Shown here piece by piece: positions 16,164 through 23,851 of a DNA stretch of 30,618 nt. The DNA is from Pedobacter sp. UBA4863. Its GTDB lineage: Bacteria; Bacteroidota; Bacteroidia; Sphingobacteriales; Sphingobacteriaceae. Both the position numbers and the translations under genes were made by a program. Each line of letters opens with the position of its first letter. Within the stretch, counting starts at the first letter, position 1. Location: the NCBI RefSeq assembly GCF_002399615.1, contig NZ_DHDZ01000011.1, positions 1 to 30,618 on the forward strand. Direction: 5' to 3'. The notes under the pieces are model-generated. The model had not been told where the DNA came from. It did no database searches and was given only the letters and a program-made list of their open reading frames with translations.

Positions 16164-16601
16164 ATGAAAAAACTTTTTTTAATTGCTATTTGTAGTGCAA
16201 CGTTTATCGCTTGCCAAAATAAAGCTAGCGAAAACGGAACCGTTGCTACAGATAGTACATCGACCGCAGTAATTGCCGAGGCAGATGCACCAAAAGTACA
16301 GGTAGAAAAAGCAATCTACGATTTTGGCACGATAAAGCAAGGCGAAAAGGTTAGTTACGAGTTTAAGTTTAAAAACGTTGGCAAAACCCCTTTAATTATT
16401 ACCAACGCTACCGCAACTTGTGGCTGTACAGTACCCGAATACCCCTCGCAGCCTATTAAACCAGGCGAAGAGGGTACAATAAAAGTAATTTTTGATAGTG
16501 CAGGCAAATTAGGATTGCAAGATAAAGTGATAACCATTAGCTCTAATGCCAACCCTAAGTTTGAAGAACTGCACTTAGTAGGCGACATTAAGGAAAAATA
16601 G
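16164..16601 (+). CDS. DUF1573 lipoprotein
   Basis: A 145-residue envelope lipoprotein. The signal MKKLFLIAICSATFIAC ends in a lipobox with Cys17 as the acylated residue, followed by a Ser/Thr/Ala-rich linker (about 18-45). The DUF1573 domain (about 48-143) is an immunoglobulin-like fold with the hallmark ATCGCTVPEYP, PIKPGEEG and FDSAGKLG motifs. Its function is not established, though the fold suggests protein binding. The ATG at 16164 starts the signal peptide; an upstream reading from 16113 would add 17 residues with no signal and is rejected. It sits between nusB and yajC, an order common in Bacteroidota. Confidence 0.9.
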   Translation: MKKLFLIAICSATFIACQNKASENGTVATDSTSTAVIAEADAPKVQVEKAIYDFGTIKQGEKVSYEFKFKNVGKTPLIITNATATCGCTVPEYPSQPIKPGEEGTIKVIFDSAGKLGLQDKVITISSNANPKFEELHLVGDIKEK

Positions 16602-16742
16602 ACATCAGTTTATAGGGGTAGCTTTACGATAGGCTATTGGTGCAAATTACCTACACGGACTAAGGACTTATCCTTTTACGAACTATAAGCTATTAACTAA
16701 ACAACAGTAAAACAATATTTCAACAATAAAAAACAACACAAA

Positions 16743-17051
16743 ATGATATCAACAGTAATTTTACAAGCAGGAGGCTCAGGAACACAAACGTTAATTATGT
16801 TTGGTTTAATGGCTGTGGTAATGTATTTTTTCATGATTAGACCACAAATGAAAAAAGCTAAAGAACACAAAAAATTAGTTTCAGAATTAGGTATTGGCGA
16901 TAAAATTGTAACTACAGCAGGTATTCATGGTAAAATTGTAGGTACAGCAGAAACTACCTTCCTTATTGAGACAGAAGGAGGTGGTAAAATCCGTTTCGAT
17001 AAATCGGCCATCTCTCTTGATGCAACAAAAGCCGCTGCGCCAAAAGCATAG
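16743..17051 (+). CDS. yajC: Preprotein translocase subunit YajC
   Basis: YajC is the small single-span partner of the SecDF complex that aids Sec export. The 102-residue product has one membrane segment (about 15-32), then the signature MIRPQMKKAKEHKKLVSELGIGDKI and an AGIHGKIVG turn (about 33-68), and an Ala/Lys-rich tail. Length is normal. SecD/SecF are not in the window. A strong hairpin terminator follows 15 bases after the stop. Confidence 0.95.
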   Translation: MISTVILQAGGSGTQTLIMFGLMAVVMYFFMIRPQMKKAKEHKKLVSELGIGDKIVTTAGIHGKIVGTAETTFLIETEGGGKIRFDKSAISLDATKAAAPKA

Positions 17052-17066
17052 TAAAAAATAAGGTTT

Positions 17067-17119
17067 AGCCACAGATACACATTAGCATTAGTTTAAGCTG
17101 TGTATCTGTGGCTTTTTTA
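17067..17119 (+). terminator. Strong terminator between yajC and the YbbR-like gene
   Basis: A perfect 14-bp stem (AGCCACAGATACAC at 17067-17080 with GTGTATCTGTGGCT at 17100-17113) has a 19-base loop and runs into six T. It ends only about 16 bases before the next start codon. TAATTTTA (17123-17130), one base off the -7 consensus, sits between hairpin and start. Confidence 0.85.
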
Positions 17120-17134
17120 TTGTAATTTTACCTC

Positions 17135-18082
17135 ATGCCTTTTATTAAATTAACCAGGTTAGAACAAAAACGCTTCGGAGCCGTTGTAGTTTGCATATTG
17201 TGTGCAGTTGCCGCTTGGTTATTTTTAGCCCTCAATAAGAAATACCCCTACGCGGTACAAACCGAACTCATCTATAAAGAAGAACCACAGGGAAAAGCTT
17301 TTAAAGCACTACAACCAGATACCGTAGATTTAAAAGTGGAAGGCACGGGCTGGCAACTCCTATTTGCCCGCCTAAGAATTAAACCACCCGCTATTGCCGT
17401 AAGTTTACAAAAGCTAAACAGCAGAAGCTACGTAGTCTTATCAGAACAACTAGACCAAGTTAACCGGCAGCTAGAAACATCCCAAAGGGTAATTTCCATT
17501 AAACCTGATACGCTTTATTTCGATTTTTCTAAAAGAACCAATAAACGCGTACCATTAAAATTAATTTCTAAACTAACATTTGCCCCCCAATTCGGTATAG
17601 AAAAAGAAATAAAACTTAGCCCGGCTTATGTAAATATTTCTGGTCCTCAAGAAGAGTTACAAAAAATACATACTTGGCCTACTGATAGTTTAAAGCTTAA
17701 CGATATTAAAACTGATATAGATACCCGGATAAACCTCATTAAAAATTCCAAAAACAACATTAATATCTACCCTAGCAATGTTGGTGTAAAAATTTCGGTA
17801 GATGAGTTTACCGAAAAAACTATTGAAGTACCATTAAGCATACTCAATAACAAAGCCTATCATGATGTAAAGCTGTACCCTAAAAAGGTTAAAATTACAC
17901 TAATGGTGGCACTCTCTAATTATGCTAAAACTAATGAAGAAGAATTAAAAGCAGCCGTAGATTTAAATGATTGGAAAATATTAGGACACAATAGACTTTT
18001 CGTTAAAATCACCAAGATACCCAATTTTGCTAAATTGGTGAGCGTTATACCCAACAGTGTAGATTTTATTATCGAAAAATAA
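17135..18082 (+). CDS. YbbR-like (CdaR-type) membrane-anchored protein
   Basis: A 315-residue protein with one N-terminal membrane segment (about 16-33) and a large extracytoplasmic part made of divergent YbbR-like beta repeats (about 40-125, 130-215 and 220-312). In Firmicutes YbbR/CdaR regulates the diadenylate cyclase CdaA; no cdaA is next to this gene, so that role is only a family-based possibility. It overlaps coaE by one base (TAATG), so the two are translationally coupled. The Bacteroidota order yajC-YbbR-coaE supports the assignment. The terminator just upstream suggests a separate or reduced transcript compared with yajC. Confidence 0.82.
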   Translation: MPFIKLTRLEQKRFGAVVVCILCAVAAWLFLALNKKYPYAVQTELIYKEEPQGKAFKALQPDTVDLKVEGTGWQLLFARLRIKPPAIAVSLQKLNSRSYVVLSEQLDQVNRQLETSQRVISIKPDTLYFDFSKRTNKRVPLKLISKLTFAPQFGIEKEIKLSPAYVNISGPQEELQKIHTWPTDSLKLNDIKTDIDTRINLIKNSKNNINIYPSNVGVKISVDEFTEKTIEVPLSILNNKAYHDVKLYPKKVKITLMVALSNYAKTNEEELKAAVDLNDWKILGHNRLFVKITKIPNFAKLVSVIPNSVDFIIEK

Positions 18083-18678
18083 TGTTAAAAATTGGAATAA
18101 CCGGCGGTATTGGCAGTGGGAAAACTACTATTTGCAAGGTTTTCGAAACTTTGGGCATTCCTGTTTTTTATGCAGATACTGTTGCTAAACAAATTATGAC
18201 TACCGATACCATACTGATGCAGGGCATTAAAGCTACCTTTGGTGCAGAAAGCTATTTTAACAACGGTACGTTAAACAATAAGCATATTGCCAATATTGTA
18301 TTTAATAACGAAACCGAATTAGCTAAGCTCAATGCCCTGGTGCACCCTGCGGTATTTAGAGCTTTTGACGAGTGGGATGCCAAGTTACCAAAACACTTGC
18401 CCTACTCACTAAAAGAAGCAGCCCTGTTATTCGAAAGCGGCTCGTATAAAATGTGCGACAAAAACATTCTAGTAACTGCACCTCATGCGCTTAAAATTAC
18501 AAGAGTTACCCAAAGGGATGGCACAAGCGAAGCGCAAGTACTGGCTAGAATGAGCAAACAGTTTACCGACGAACAGAAAATAAAAATGGCCGATTTCCTG
18601 ATAGAAAACAGCGAAAACCAATCCATCATATTACAAGTTTTACACTTACACCAACAGTTTCTAAAAATGACTGAATGA
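18082..18678 (+). CDS. coaE: Dephospho-CoA kinase CoaE
   Basis: CoaE phosphorylates the 3'-hydroxyl of dephospho-CoA, the last step of coenzyme A synthesis, in the cytoplasm. The 198-residue protein has the P-loop GGIGSGKT (8-15), the FYADTVAK segment with Asp32, and the HPAVFRAF and EAALLFESG motifs of the family. The start codon overlaps the stop of the YbbR-like gene. The nuclease gene follows 88 bases later on the same strand. Confidence 0.95.
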   Translation: MLKIGITGGIGSGKTTICKVFETLGIPVFYADTVAKQIMTTDTILMQGIKATFGAESYFNNGTLNNKHIANIVFNNETELAKLNALVHPAVFRAFDEWDAKLPKHLPYSLKEAALLFESGSYKMCDKNILVTAPHALKITRVTQRDGTSEAQVLARMSKQFTDEQKIKMADFLIENSENQSIILQVLHLHQQFLKMTE

Positions 18679-18766
18679 TTGCGTAAACGTCATTCCTATA
18701 AAAAATTTAGTTTAAATAGCCTTATATAGCAAACTATCAGCTAGCAACCTTTGTCCATCACGTCGA

Positions 18767-19720
18767 ATGACCAATCCAATACTTCAAGATTTTATTACAC
18801 TAACTAAAACTGGCCTATATTGCAGCTATGGCAACTTCTACTTAGATCCGCAAGAGCCTGTGCCAAATGCCGTAATTTCCCATGCCCACGGCGACCATGC
18901 CATAAGTGGAAACCAACAGGTGTACTGCACCGAAGCTACACAGCTCTTTATGCAACATCGTTATAAAAAATTTGCCGCAGCTAGTTTTGAAATAAAAGCG
19001 TACCAAGAAAAGTTCGACATAAATGGCGTAAAAATTAGCTTCTACCCTGCCGGGCATATCTTAGGTTCGGCAATGGTATTAATGGAATATCAAAATGTAC
19101 GCTATTTATATACTGGAGATTACAAACTAGCACCCGATAGCACGTGCGAACCCATTGTGTTTGTTAAAGCAGATGTTTTAATTACCGAAACTACTTTTGC
19201 CGACCCAGAAGTAAAACATCCGGAGGCGGCAACAGAAATTAAGAAGCTAAATACCGTAACTAGCAATATTATGCTTGGTGCTTATGCCCTAGGCAAAAGC
19301 CAAAGGTTAATTTCGTTAATAAACAAACACTGCCCCAACAAAAAAATATTAGTGCACCATACCATTATGCCTTTTGTAAACATTTACGAGCAACAGGGCA
19401 TAAACATGGGCAATTACCAAGTTTACGACAGAAAAATCATGAAACAGCAGCTAGAAGGCAACATATATCTAGTACCACCAATGGTTTTTAACAGCTATAT
19501 TAGAGCTATTAATGTAGTAAGGGTATTTGCCACAGGGTGGAAATACCTACAACAGGGCAATGGTTTGCACCTCTATATTTCTGACCATGTAGATTGGCAA
19601 GACATTATACAAACTATTGAAGAAGTACAACCAAGAGAAGTGTGGACCTTACATGGTGACGGAAAACAGTTACAGGCACACTTTAAAAACCAATTAACGG
19701 TTAAGATACTAAACGGCTGA
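18767..19720 (+). CDS. DNA-ligase-associated-type exonuclease (metallo-beta-lactamase fold)
   Basis: A 317-residue MBL-fold nuclease of the group usually annotated as ligase-associated DNA exonuclease, related to the CPSF73/SNM1-type beta-CASP nucleases. Metal-binding motifs are HAHGDH (39-44), GHILGS with His97, Asp118 in YTGDYK, and a late DHVDW near residue 272. No signal peptide, so cytoplasmic. In many genomes it is next to an ATP-dependent DNA ligase, an Lhr-like helicase and a phosphoesterase; none of these is here. Instead it lies after coaE and before a 50-aa Cys-rich gene. Nuclease activity is inferred from the family. Confidence 0.85.
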   Translation: MTNPILQDFITLTKTGLYCSYGNFYLDPQEPVPNAVISHAHGDHAISGNQQVYCTEATQLFMQHRYKKFAAASFEIKAYQEKFDINGVKISFYPAGHILGSAMVLMEYQNVRYLYTGDYKLAPDSTCEPIVFVKADVLITETTFADPEVKHPEAATEIKKLNTVTSNIMLGAYALGKSQRLISLINKHCPNKKILVHHTIMPFVNIYEQQGINMGNYQVYDRKIMKQQLEGNIYLVPPMVFNSYIRAINVVRVFATGWKYLQQGNGLHLYISDHVDWQDIIQTIEEVQPREVWTLHGDGKQLQAHFKNQLTVKILNG

Positions 19721-19821
19721 TAATTGACGGCTTGGAAGAATAGGTTAAGCCGAAGATTATTTTGCCAAAAATCACAGGTATATTCAAAATTCAATAATTT
19801 TATTATTCAATTATTTAAAAA

Positions 19822-19974
19822 GTGAAAGAGGGCGAGGATTTCTATTTGAATGAAGACGGCTTAATGGTTTTTACAAAAGCTTACCATTTAAAGCGTGGCT
19901 ATTGCTGTAAAAACAAATGCAAGCACTGCCCTTGGAGTTTTGGCAAAAAAAAGGAAAAGAAAAATCCTAATTAA
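19822..19974 (+). CDS. Small Cys-rich DUF5522-like protein
   Basis: A 50-residue ORF starting at GTG, just after an in-frame stop at 19816-19818, so no longer version exists. The product has the core EGEDFYLNEDGLMVFT followed by KRGYCC, KCKHCPWSF and a Lys-rich tail. The pattern CC-x4-C-x2-C suggests a metal-binding knuckle (zinc or iron-sulfur). It matches what I recall of the DUF5522 family of tiny Bacteroidota proteins. It follows the exonuclease by 101 bases and is closed by a strong terminator. Function unknown. Too short for usual ORF cut-offs. Confidence 0.75.
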   Translation: MKEGEDFYLNEDGLMVFTKAYHLKRGYCCKNKCKHCPWSFGKKKEKKNPN

Positions 19975-19996
19975 CCTCCTCATTCTTTTTAAAGCA

Positions 19997-20031
19997 AAAA
20001 ATCTCCGATAATTTAACTATCGGAGATTTTT
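19997..20031. terminator. Bidirectional terminator between the Cys-rich gene and the second S9 peptidase
   Basis: A perfect 14-bp stem, AAAAATCTCCGATA (19997-20010) with TATCGGAGATTTTT (20018-20031), with a 7-base loop. A tracts and T tracts flank both sides, so it can serve both convergent genes. Confidence 0.88.
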
Positions 20032-20050
20032 GTGATACGCATAGACAGGC

Positions 20051-22255
20051 TTAATTCTTTCTTTCAATTTCTCTATCCATTTCGGTCATGTTTACATTGG
20101 AAGATTGCGAAAAATCGCCAAGTAAATGGTTATTGAAATAATCGGCCAAACGCCAAAACATATACTCGGTCATGTCGCCAAAACCGTGGCGTTGCCCTGG
20201 CACTAAAATAAAATCGAAGCGTTTACCAGCTTTAATCAATGCATCCGCTACCCTAATACTTCCGGCAGGGTGCACGTTGTTATCAATATCGCCGTGCATT
20301 AATAGCAAATGTCCTTTTAGGTTTTTAGCCAAGCTTGGGTTTTTATCAATCGAATATTTGAAAGTAGTATCTCCTTTTAGCGACACAATCTCTTTAACGC
20401 CATGATGCTTTTCGCTCCACCAACGGTTATAAATGCTATTATCATGGTTGCCCGCCGCAGAAACTGCTACCTTAAAGAAATCTGGATAAACCAGCATGGC
20501 CGCAGTTGACATGAAGCCACCACCAGAGTGCCCGGTAATACCTACTTTAGTGGCATCGATATAGCTATACCTATCGGCCAATTGTTCTACCGTTGCTTTT
20601 TTATCTGCCAAACCATAATCACGCAGATTGCCATAGCCATAGGTGTGGTACCATTTAGAACGGGCTGGATGACCACCTCTGTTGCCCACCGTTACCACAA
20701 TGTAACCCAGTTGCGCCAAACGATCCATCCTATCCATACTACGACCAAAAGATTTGTTTACAGCTTCTGTTTGTGGCCCTGGATAAACATACGCTATAAT
20801 TGGATATTTCTTTGTAGCGTCAAAATTAAAGGGCTTATACATTACGCCATACAAATCCGTAATACCATCGTCTGCTTTTACTTTAAAAGGCTCTGGAAAT
20901 TTGTAGCCTGCAGCCATCAATAACGATAAGTCTGCGGTTTCTAACTCCATTACCTTGTTACCATTGTTATCGTAAAGGGTCGATTTTGGCACCGTATTTA
21001 CTCTCGAGTAGTTGTTTACAAAATAGCGACCTGCATCATCCATGTTTACAGCATGATCAAAATCGCCGGCATTTAACAGTTTCAATCCAGAACCGTCAAA
21101 ATTCACACGGTATAAATGATAGTAATAAGGGTCTTCTTTGGCCTCTTTACCATTGGCAGTGAAATAGAGAACTCTGGCCTTTTCGTCAATATTTACAATG
21201 TTTTCGCAATGGAAAGATCCCTTGGTAATCTGATTTTTAAGCTTTCCGTTTTCATCAAACAGGTAAAAATGTCCCCAACCATCGCGTTCGCTCCAATGGA
21301 TCAGCTCTTTACCACCATTTACCAAACCCGGGCGCTGTACTTCTACATAGGTATTAAAACGTTCATCTATCAATGGCTTAACATTTCCGCTAGCTACCTC
21401 TACCAAACAAACATCAATACGTTTTAAATCGCGGCTGGTACGCCCCATATAAAACTTATTGTTATCGCCCAACCACATTACCGGACGGAACTCGTTATCT
21501 CTGTCTGCGTTTAGTGCTGGCTTACTATACACATTTAAACTTTGGTCTTTAAATGCAGCAACGTTTAACTTTTTACCTGTTTTAGCGGCAAAATTAAATA
21601 ACCAAACTTCGTCTTGCGGTGCCTCGGTTTCGCCAGGCATTTGGTATTTGTAGGTTTCTAAGGTTGGCCTGCCTTGCGACACGCTGTTAATTACCCATAA
21701 GTCCTTTACTTTTCTGCTATCAGAACGTTGAAGCACAAAATACTTTGAATCTGGCGACCACAACACAAAAGCTCTTCTACGTTTCTTATCGTTTTTAATA
21801 ATCTCCTCGTTGTTTTCGCCGTTACCATCGCTACCATAGGCATAATATTTTACCCCATCTTTGGTTAATTGATGCTCTACAATAGTACTGTCTTCTTCAT
21901 TTTTTAATGCTTTTTGATAGTTGCCCTTGTCCATCCAGTACAAATTATAGTTACGGGTAAAAATAATAGCAGACGAATCTGGCGCTACCGAACCCCAATT
22001 TGGCTTTGCCTTAGCTTTTTTATAATGCTTAATTTCGGTTAATTTCCTACTGGCCAACTCGTATTCGAACTTAAAGATTTTCTTCTGCATCGAGTCTGCC
22101 GCTTTTTTATCTTTTCGGTCTGGTTTTACTTCTTCTATAGTACTTTTAATTTCGAAGGTAAAGCTCTTTTCATCGGCATTAAACTTTAAGTTTTCTATAG
22201 GCAAATGTTGCGCATCAAACGGATCTCTGGTAATTAAGGTAATTTCTGCCGCCAA
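20051..22255 (-). CDS. S9 family peptidase (DPP IV-like), main C-terminal part, separated from its start by a frameshift
   Basis: This reading holds the DPP IV-type propeller (fragment residues about 30-470) and the S9 alpha/beta-hydrolase domain (about 480-715). The triad is intact: Ser577 in GHSGGGF, Asp658 in HGDIDNN and His690 in QRHGFGD. It has no signal peptide and its only available start is a TTG inside a conserved region, so it is not a full gene. The missing N-terminus is encoded just upstream in another frame (22260-22553). The two join if the A10 run at 22274-22283 has one base fewer, giving KKKLFDPEQLAAEITL. The complete gene would be 20051-22553, a periplasmic peptidase of about 833 residues. 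Either a disrupted gene, a sequencing error or a slippage-controlled gene. Confidence 0.85.
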   Translation of the reverse strand: MAAEITLITRDPFDAQHLPIENLKFNADEKSFTFEIKSTIEEVKPDRKDKKAADSMQKKIFKFEYELASRKLTEIKHYKKAKAKPNWGSVAPDSSAIIFTRNYNLYWMDKGNYQKALKNEEDSTIVEHQLTKDGVKYYAYGSDGNGENNEEIIKNDKKRRRAFVLWSPDSKYFVLQRSDSRKVKDLWVINSVSQGRPTLETYKYQMPGETEAPQDEVWLFNFAAKTGKKLNVAAFKDQSLNVYSKPALNADRDNEFRPVMWLGDNNKFYMGRTSRDLKRIDVCLVEVASGNVKPLIDERFNTYVEVQRPGLVNGGKELIHWSERDGWGHFYLFDENGKLKNQITKGSFHCENIVNIDEKARVLYFTANGKEAKEDPYYYHLYRVNFDGSGLKLLNAGDFDHAVNMDDAGRYFVNNYSRVNTVPKSTLYDNNGNKVMELETADLSLLMAAGYKFPEPFKVKADDGITDLYGVMYKPFNFDATKKYPIIAYVYPGPQTEAVNKSFGRSMDRMDRLAQLGYIVVTVGNRGGHPARSKWYHTYGYGNLRDYGLADKKATVEQLADRYSYIDATKVGITGHSGGGFMSTAAMLVYPDFFKVAVSAAGNHDNSIYNRWWSEKHHGVKEIVSLKGDTTFKYSIDKNPSLAKNLKGHLLLMHGDIDNNVHPAGSIRVADALIKAGKRFDFILVPGQRHGFGDMTEYMFWRLADYFNNHLLGDFSQSSNVNMTEMDREIERKN

Positions 22256-22259
22256 TTGT

Positions 22260-22553
22260 TCAGGATCGAACAGTTTTTTTTTTACTTCTTGCTGCCGGAT
22301 CTACGATATACCAGTTTTTCCCATTAGGTGTTTCGTACTCGTACCAAAAATTATTACGCTGTTTTAACCAATGCGGATCTACACTGGTTGAATAAATCAT
22401 TTTGCGCAATTTACTAGGCGAAAACCTAGCGGCCTGCTGATAGTTTGCCTTATGCGGCATTGCTACGGTTTCGGTAGTGGTAATTGTTTTAGTTTGCGCA
22501 TGAACAGCACCAGAAAACAACCCCAATAAAGAGAAAAAGTAGATTTTTTTCAT
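22260..22553 (-). CDS. N-terminal fragment of the frameshifted S9 peptidase, with signal peptide
   Basis: From ATG (22551-22553) this 97-residue reading starts with a signal peptide (MKKIYFFSLLGLFSGAVHAQ) and continues with RFSPSKLRKMIYSTSVDPHW and a WYEYETPNGKNWYIVD segment, typical of the N-terminus of Bacteroidota DPP IV-like peptidases. After the poly-A codons it runs into four unrelated residues (TVRS) and a TGA. A longer reading from 22619 adds 22 residues before the signal peptide and is rejected. As the sequence stands it would yield a short secreted peptide without catalytic domain. Confidence 0.8.
   Translation of the reverse strand: MKKIYFFSLLGLFSGAVHAQTKTITTTETVAMPHKANYQQAARFSPSKLRKMIYSTSVDPHWLKQRNNFWYEYETPNGKNWYIVDPAARSKKKTVRS
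22274..22283 (-). other. Run of ten A (coding strand) at the S9 peptidase frameshift
   Basis: The plus strand has ten T in a row, so the coding strand reads AGT followed by A10 and CTG. Nine A, or twelve, would keep the frame. Runs this long are prone to sequencing error, replication slippage and RNA polymerase slippage. It is the exact point where the two halves of the gene change frame. Confidence 0.85.
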
Positions 22554-22745
22554 TGAAAAATCAGTTTTTAAATTTGTGTGTGATGAACGAGCTAATTTAT
22601 ATAGAAAAAAAATGAACACCAGAGTTTTTATGTAATATTTGAGTGATTGTGATTAATCCGTAGCAGACTAGTAAACAGCGCTTCAATAAGTACTGCTTAA
22701 CGCTCCACAAATGCTAAACAGGAAAAAAATTAGCCTCAATTATTT

Positions 22746-22754
22746 TTATCCACA
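22746..22754 (+). other. TTATCCACA, perfect DnaA-box-like 9-mer in a 351-base gene-free spacer
   Basis: The spacer between the S9 peptidase start (22553) and the deacetylase start (22905) holds one perfect TTATCCACA and one TAnnTTTG box at 22781-22788, and no ORF I would trust. A second TTATCCACA is at 28236-28244. With no dnaA, dnaN or cluster of boxes nearby, an origin is unlikely; a DnaA-responsive site or chance are both possible. Confidence 0.3.
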
Positions 22755-22780
22755 GTCATATCAAATAAGAGGTTATTGCT

Positions 22781-22788
22781 TAGTTTTG
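22781..22788 (+). promoter_or_regulatory. TAGTTTTG -7 box upstream of the polysaccharide deacetylase gene
   Basis: Full match to TAnnTTTG, giving a leader of about 110 bases to the ATG at 22905. No good TTG at the -33 position is seen. Confidence 0.4.
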
Positions 22789-22904
22789 TTTCAGGAACTG
22801 TTTAAAACGGCATAAAAAGGCGATGCGGTATGGGCACGCAATTTCAACAGGCTGGATTTTACGTTTCGTTTAAATTTAAACAGTTTATTAATATTAAATA
22901 CTTT

Positions 22905-23792
22905 ATGAAATTATTCTTCTTACCTGTAATTGCCTTGTCGCTAGTTTATGGTGTTGGCTGTCAGTCTAAATCTCAAACCAGCCAAACTGGCGAGCTTAAA
23001 GATAGTTTAACAACTACCGTAGCAACAACGCAAACGGAAAACCAAACCACTCCAATTGATACAAAAAACATTAAGGTAGCCAATGCTAAAACAATATTAG
23101 AAAGGCCACAAGTGCCTATTTTGTGCTACCACCAAGTACGCAACTGGCGAGCTACTGATGGCGCAATGGGGAAAGACTATACCGTAGAAATACAAAACTT
23201 TAAAGATCAGATAAAAATGTTATCAGACAGTGGTTACAACACCGTTTTACCCGATCAACTGTACGCTTATTTGAACGAAGGCAAACCACTGCCAAAAAAA
23301 CCAATTATGCTAACTTTCGACGATACCGTTTTAGACCAATTTACAGTGGTTAACCCAACCTTAAAAAAATACGGCTACAAAGCTGCTTATTTTATCATGA
23401 CGGTTTCTATTGGCAAAAAGGGCAAGTTTGTTAACTACATGAGTGCCGACCAAATAAAGCAGCTTGCTGACGAAGGCAACACCATTGGCAGCCATACTTA
23501 CGACCACAAAAACTTTAAAAAATACGAAGGCAAAGATTGGGAAGAGCAATTGGATAAGCCTACTAAAAAGTTGGAAGAAATAACTGGCAAAAAAATTGAA
23601 TATTTTGCCTATCCGTTTGGTTTATGGAACGCCAAAGGAATTCCAGAACTAAAGAAACGAGGTTTTAAAATGGCTTTCTCTTTAGCAGACAAACGCGATG
23701 AAAATGATCCGCTTTTTACCGTAAGAAGAATTATTGCTAGTGGCCATTGGAGCCCTAAAACCTTGCACAACAATATTGTAAAAAGTTTCTAG
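22905..23792 (+). CDS. Polysaccharide deacetylase family lipoprotein
   Basis: A 295-residue lipoprotein with a NodB-type carbohydrate esterase 4 domain, which removes N-acetyl groups from chitin-like or peptidoglycan/exopolysaccharide chains. The signal MKLFFLPVIALSLVYGVGC gives lipid-modified Cys19, followed by a Ser/Thr/Gln-rich linker to about residue 65. The NodB domain begins at VPILCYHQV and shows TFDD (catalytic base and metal Asp), the SHTYDH metal motif and AYPFG. The residue after TFDD is Thr rather than the usual Gly. The ATG at 22905 starts the signal; an in-frame ATG at 22830 would add 25 residues and hide it. The gene is convergent with the dienelactone hydrolase gene. Confidence 0.88.
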   Translation: MKLFFLPVIALSLVYGVGCQSKSQTSQTGELKDSLTTTVATTQTENQTTPIDTKNIKVANAKTILERPQVPILCYHQVRNWRATDGAMGKDYTVEIQNFKDQIKMLSDSGYNTVLPDQLYAYLNEGKPLPKKPIMLTFDDTVLDQFTVVNPTLKKYGYKAAYFIMTVSIGKKGKFVNYMSADQIKQLADEGNTIGSHTYDHKNFKKYEGKDWEEQLDKPTKKLEEITGKKIEYFAYPFGLWNAKGIPELKKRGFKMAFSLADKRDENDPLFTVRRIIASGHWSPKTLHNNIVKSF

Positions 23793-23807
23793 TGATAGAC
23801 CTCTATA

Positions 23808-23842
23808 TGGTACTCTTTGGCTTTTAAAGTCTAAGAGTACCA
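23808..23842. terminator. Hairpin without T tract between convergent deacetylase and dienelactone hydrolase genes
   Basis: A perfect 10-bp stem (TGGTACTCTT at 23808-23817 with AAGAGTACCA at 23833-23842) lies in the 59-base spacer of two convergent genes. The position suits a terminator, but neither side has a T run. Confidence 0.4.
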
Positions 23843-23851
23843 GTAATACAA

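Noticed and set aside
20528..20923. 131-codon ORF on the plus strand inside the second S9 peptidase
   Set aside because: It is antisense to a conserved catalytic domain, has no recognisable family and no promoter or start context; it is a by-product of codon use.
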